A stretch of 15,259 nt of DNA from CAYJAD01 sp964371835 (GTDB taxonomy: Bacteria; Desulfobacterota; Desulfovibrionia; Desulfovibrionales; Desulfovibrionaceae): the NCBI GenBank assembly GCA_964371835.1, contig CAYJOP010000046.1:1-15259 (forward strand), read 5' to 3'. Each line of letters begins with the position of its first letter. Within the stretch, counting starts at the first letter, position 1. The notes beneath the pieces are model-generated. The model was not told the origin of the DNA, did not search any database, and saw nothing but the letters and a program-made list of their open reading frames with translations. The position numbers and the translations under genes were made by a program. Shown one piece after another: positions 14,868 through 15,259 of this stretch.

Positions 14868-15259
14868 TTAATTATTGTTTGCAATGGTGTTCACTGTAAA
14901 TTGAAAAGAGTCATCCCATAAAAACATGGTATTTAAACGTGAAGCATACACTTGATCTAGGGCAGCTAGGGCTTTTTCACGCATATTATTGGGTTTGCAG
15001 TTCATATCCATAAGTAAATTTGAACCAAGGCCTTCAATGTCTTTAGGTGTATACTCAGCAAATGTTAAAACATCATTTACTAATGTCACGCCCCACTTAT
15101 GATTACTAATTTTTGCCGTTGAAAACATGAAGTCTTTACTAGGGTGCGGAGTTTCAATATAGCCTTTTTTCCCAATGCGCATAAGTTCTTTGCAGGCAGC
15201 AGCTGGATTGTCAACATGTTCTAGTACATGCGAACAATAAACAAAGTCAAATTCCTTGT
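14868..15259 (-). CDS. SAM-dependent methyltransferase, partial (5' end beyond the window)
   Basis: The reading frame is open to the right edge, so the N-terminal part, including the SAM motif I, is missing. The visible start FDFVYCSHVLEHVDNPAAAC is the motif II region of Methyltransf_11-type enzymes, and KELMRIGKKGYIETPHP is motif III. An internal ATG at 15182 is only Met within KELMRIG and is not the start. The C-terminal part (NHKWGVTL, FLWDDSFQF) resembles methyltransferases of surface-polysaccharide clusters. It is the first visible gene of the leftward glycan transcript. Confidence 0.82.
   Translation of the reverse strand, partial: KEFDFVYCSHVLEHVDNPAAACKELMRIGKKGYIETPHPSKDFMFSTAKISNHKWGVTLVNDVLTFAEYTPKDIEGLGSNLLMDMNCKPNNMREKALAALDQVYASRLNTMFLWDDSFQFTVNTIANNN

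Noticed and set aside
14868..15182. A complete 104-residue protein starting at the ATG at 15182
   Set aside because: The frame continues upstream to the window edge with clear methyltransferase motifs, so the ATG is an internal methionine of a truncated gene.

Overview
The window looks like a piece of a low-GC Gram-negative anaerobe, most probably a Desulfovibrionaceae-like member of the Desulfobacterota. This is an inference from gene content and protein flavour: rubrerythrin, a CbiB-type cobinamide synthase, a short-chain IlvE, and the ilvE-dnaX-ybaB order. No 16S or other marker is present to prove it.

Layout. (1) Bases 1-351 hold a perfect 143-bp tandem repeat (two full copies and a partial third, running off the left edge). 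Each unit folds into five consecutive short hairpins. A structured AT-rich spacer and an intrinsic terminator follow. (2) Bases 455-3453, minus strand: the housekeeping operon ilvE-dnaX-ybaB. dnaX carries an A9 slippery run just after its conserved core, so it probably makes both tau and gamma forms. (3) Bases 3608-8943, plus strand: a chain of tightly spaced genes. They encode a secreted GH3-like protein and a Tat-exported deacetylase-like protein, both lacking key catalytic residues, a small zinc-ribbon membrane protein between them, then trmL, cbiB and yigZ. (4) A stand-alone rubrerythrin gene with a Fur-like site in its leader, ended by a strong bidirectional terminator. (5) Bases 9768-15259, minus strand: part of a surface-polysaccharide (O-antigen or capsule type) locus, visibly more AT-rich. 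It encodes two glycosyltransferases, three SAM methyltransferases (one of the TIGR04325 type, one cut by the right edge) and an FdtA/FdtB pair that should make a dTDP-3-amino-3,6-dideoxyhexose.

How the genes fit together. The glycan genes read as one leftward transcript entering from beyond the right edge and ending at the terminator after the rubrerythrin gene. The 3-keto sugar made by FdtA is aminated by FdtB; the glycosyltransferases and methyltransferases would assemble and decorate the repeat unit. The rightward group 3 mixes envelope proteins with tRNA modification and cobamide synthesis, so its shared logic is unclear. The points most worth following are the hairpin tandem array, the pair of catalytically degenerate envelope proteins, the dnaX slippery site, and the 3-amino-sugar cassette with no visible N-acetyltransferase.
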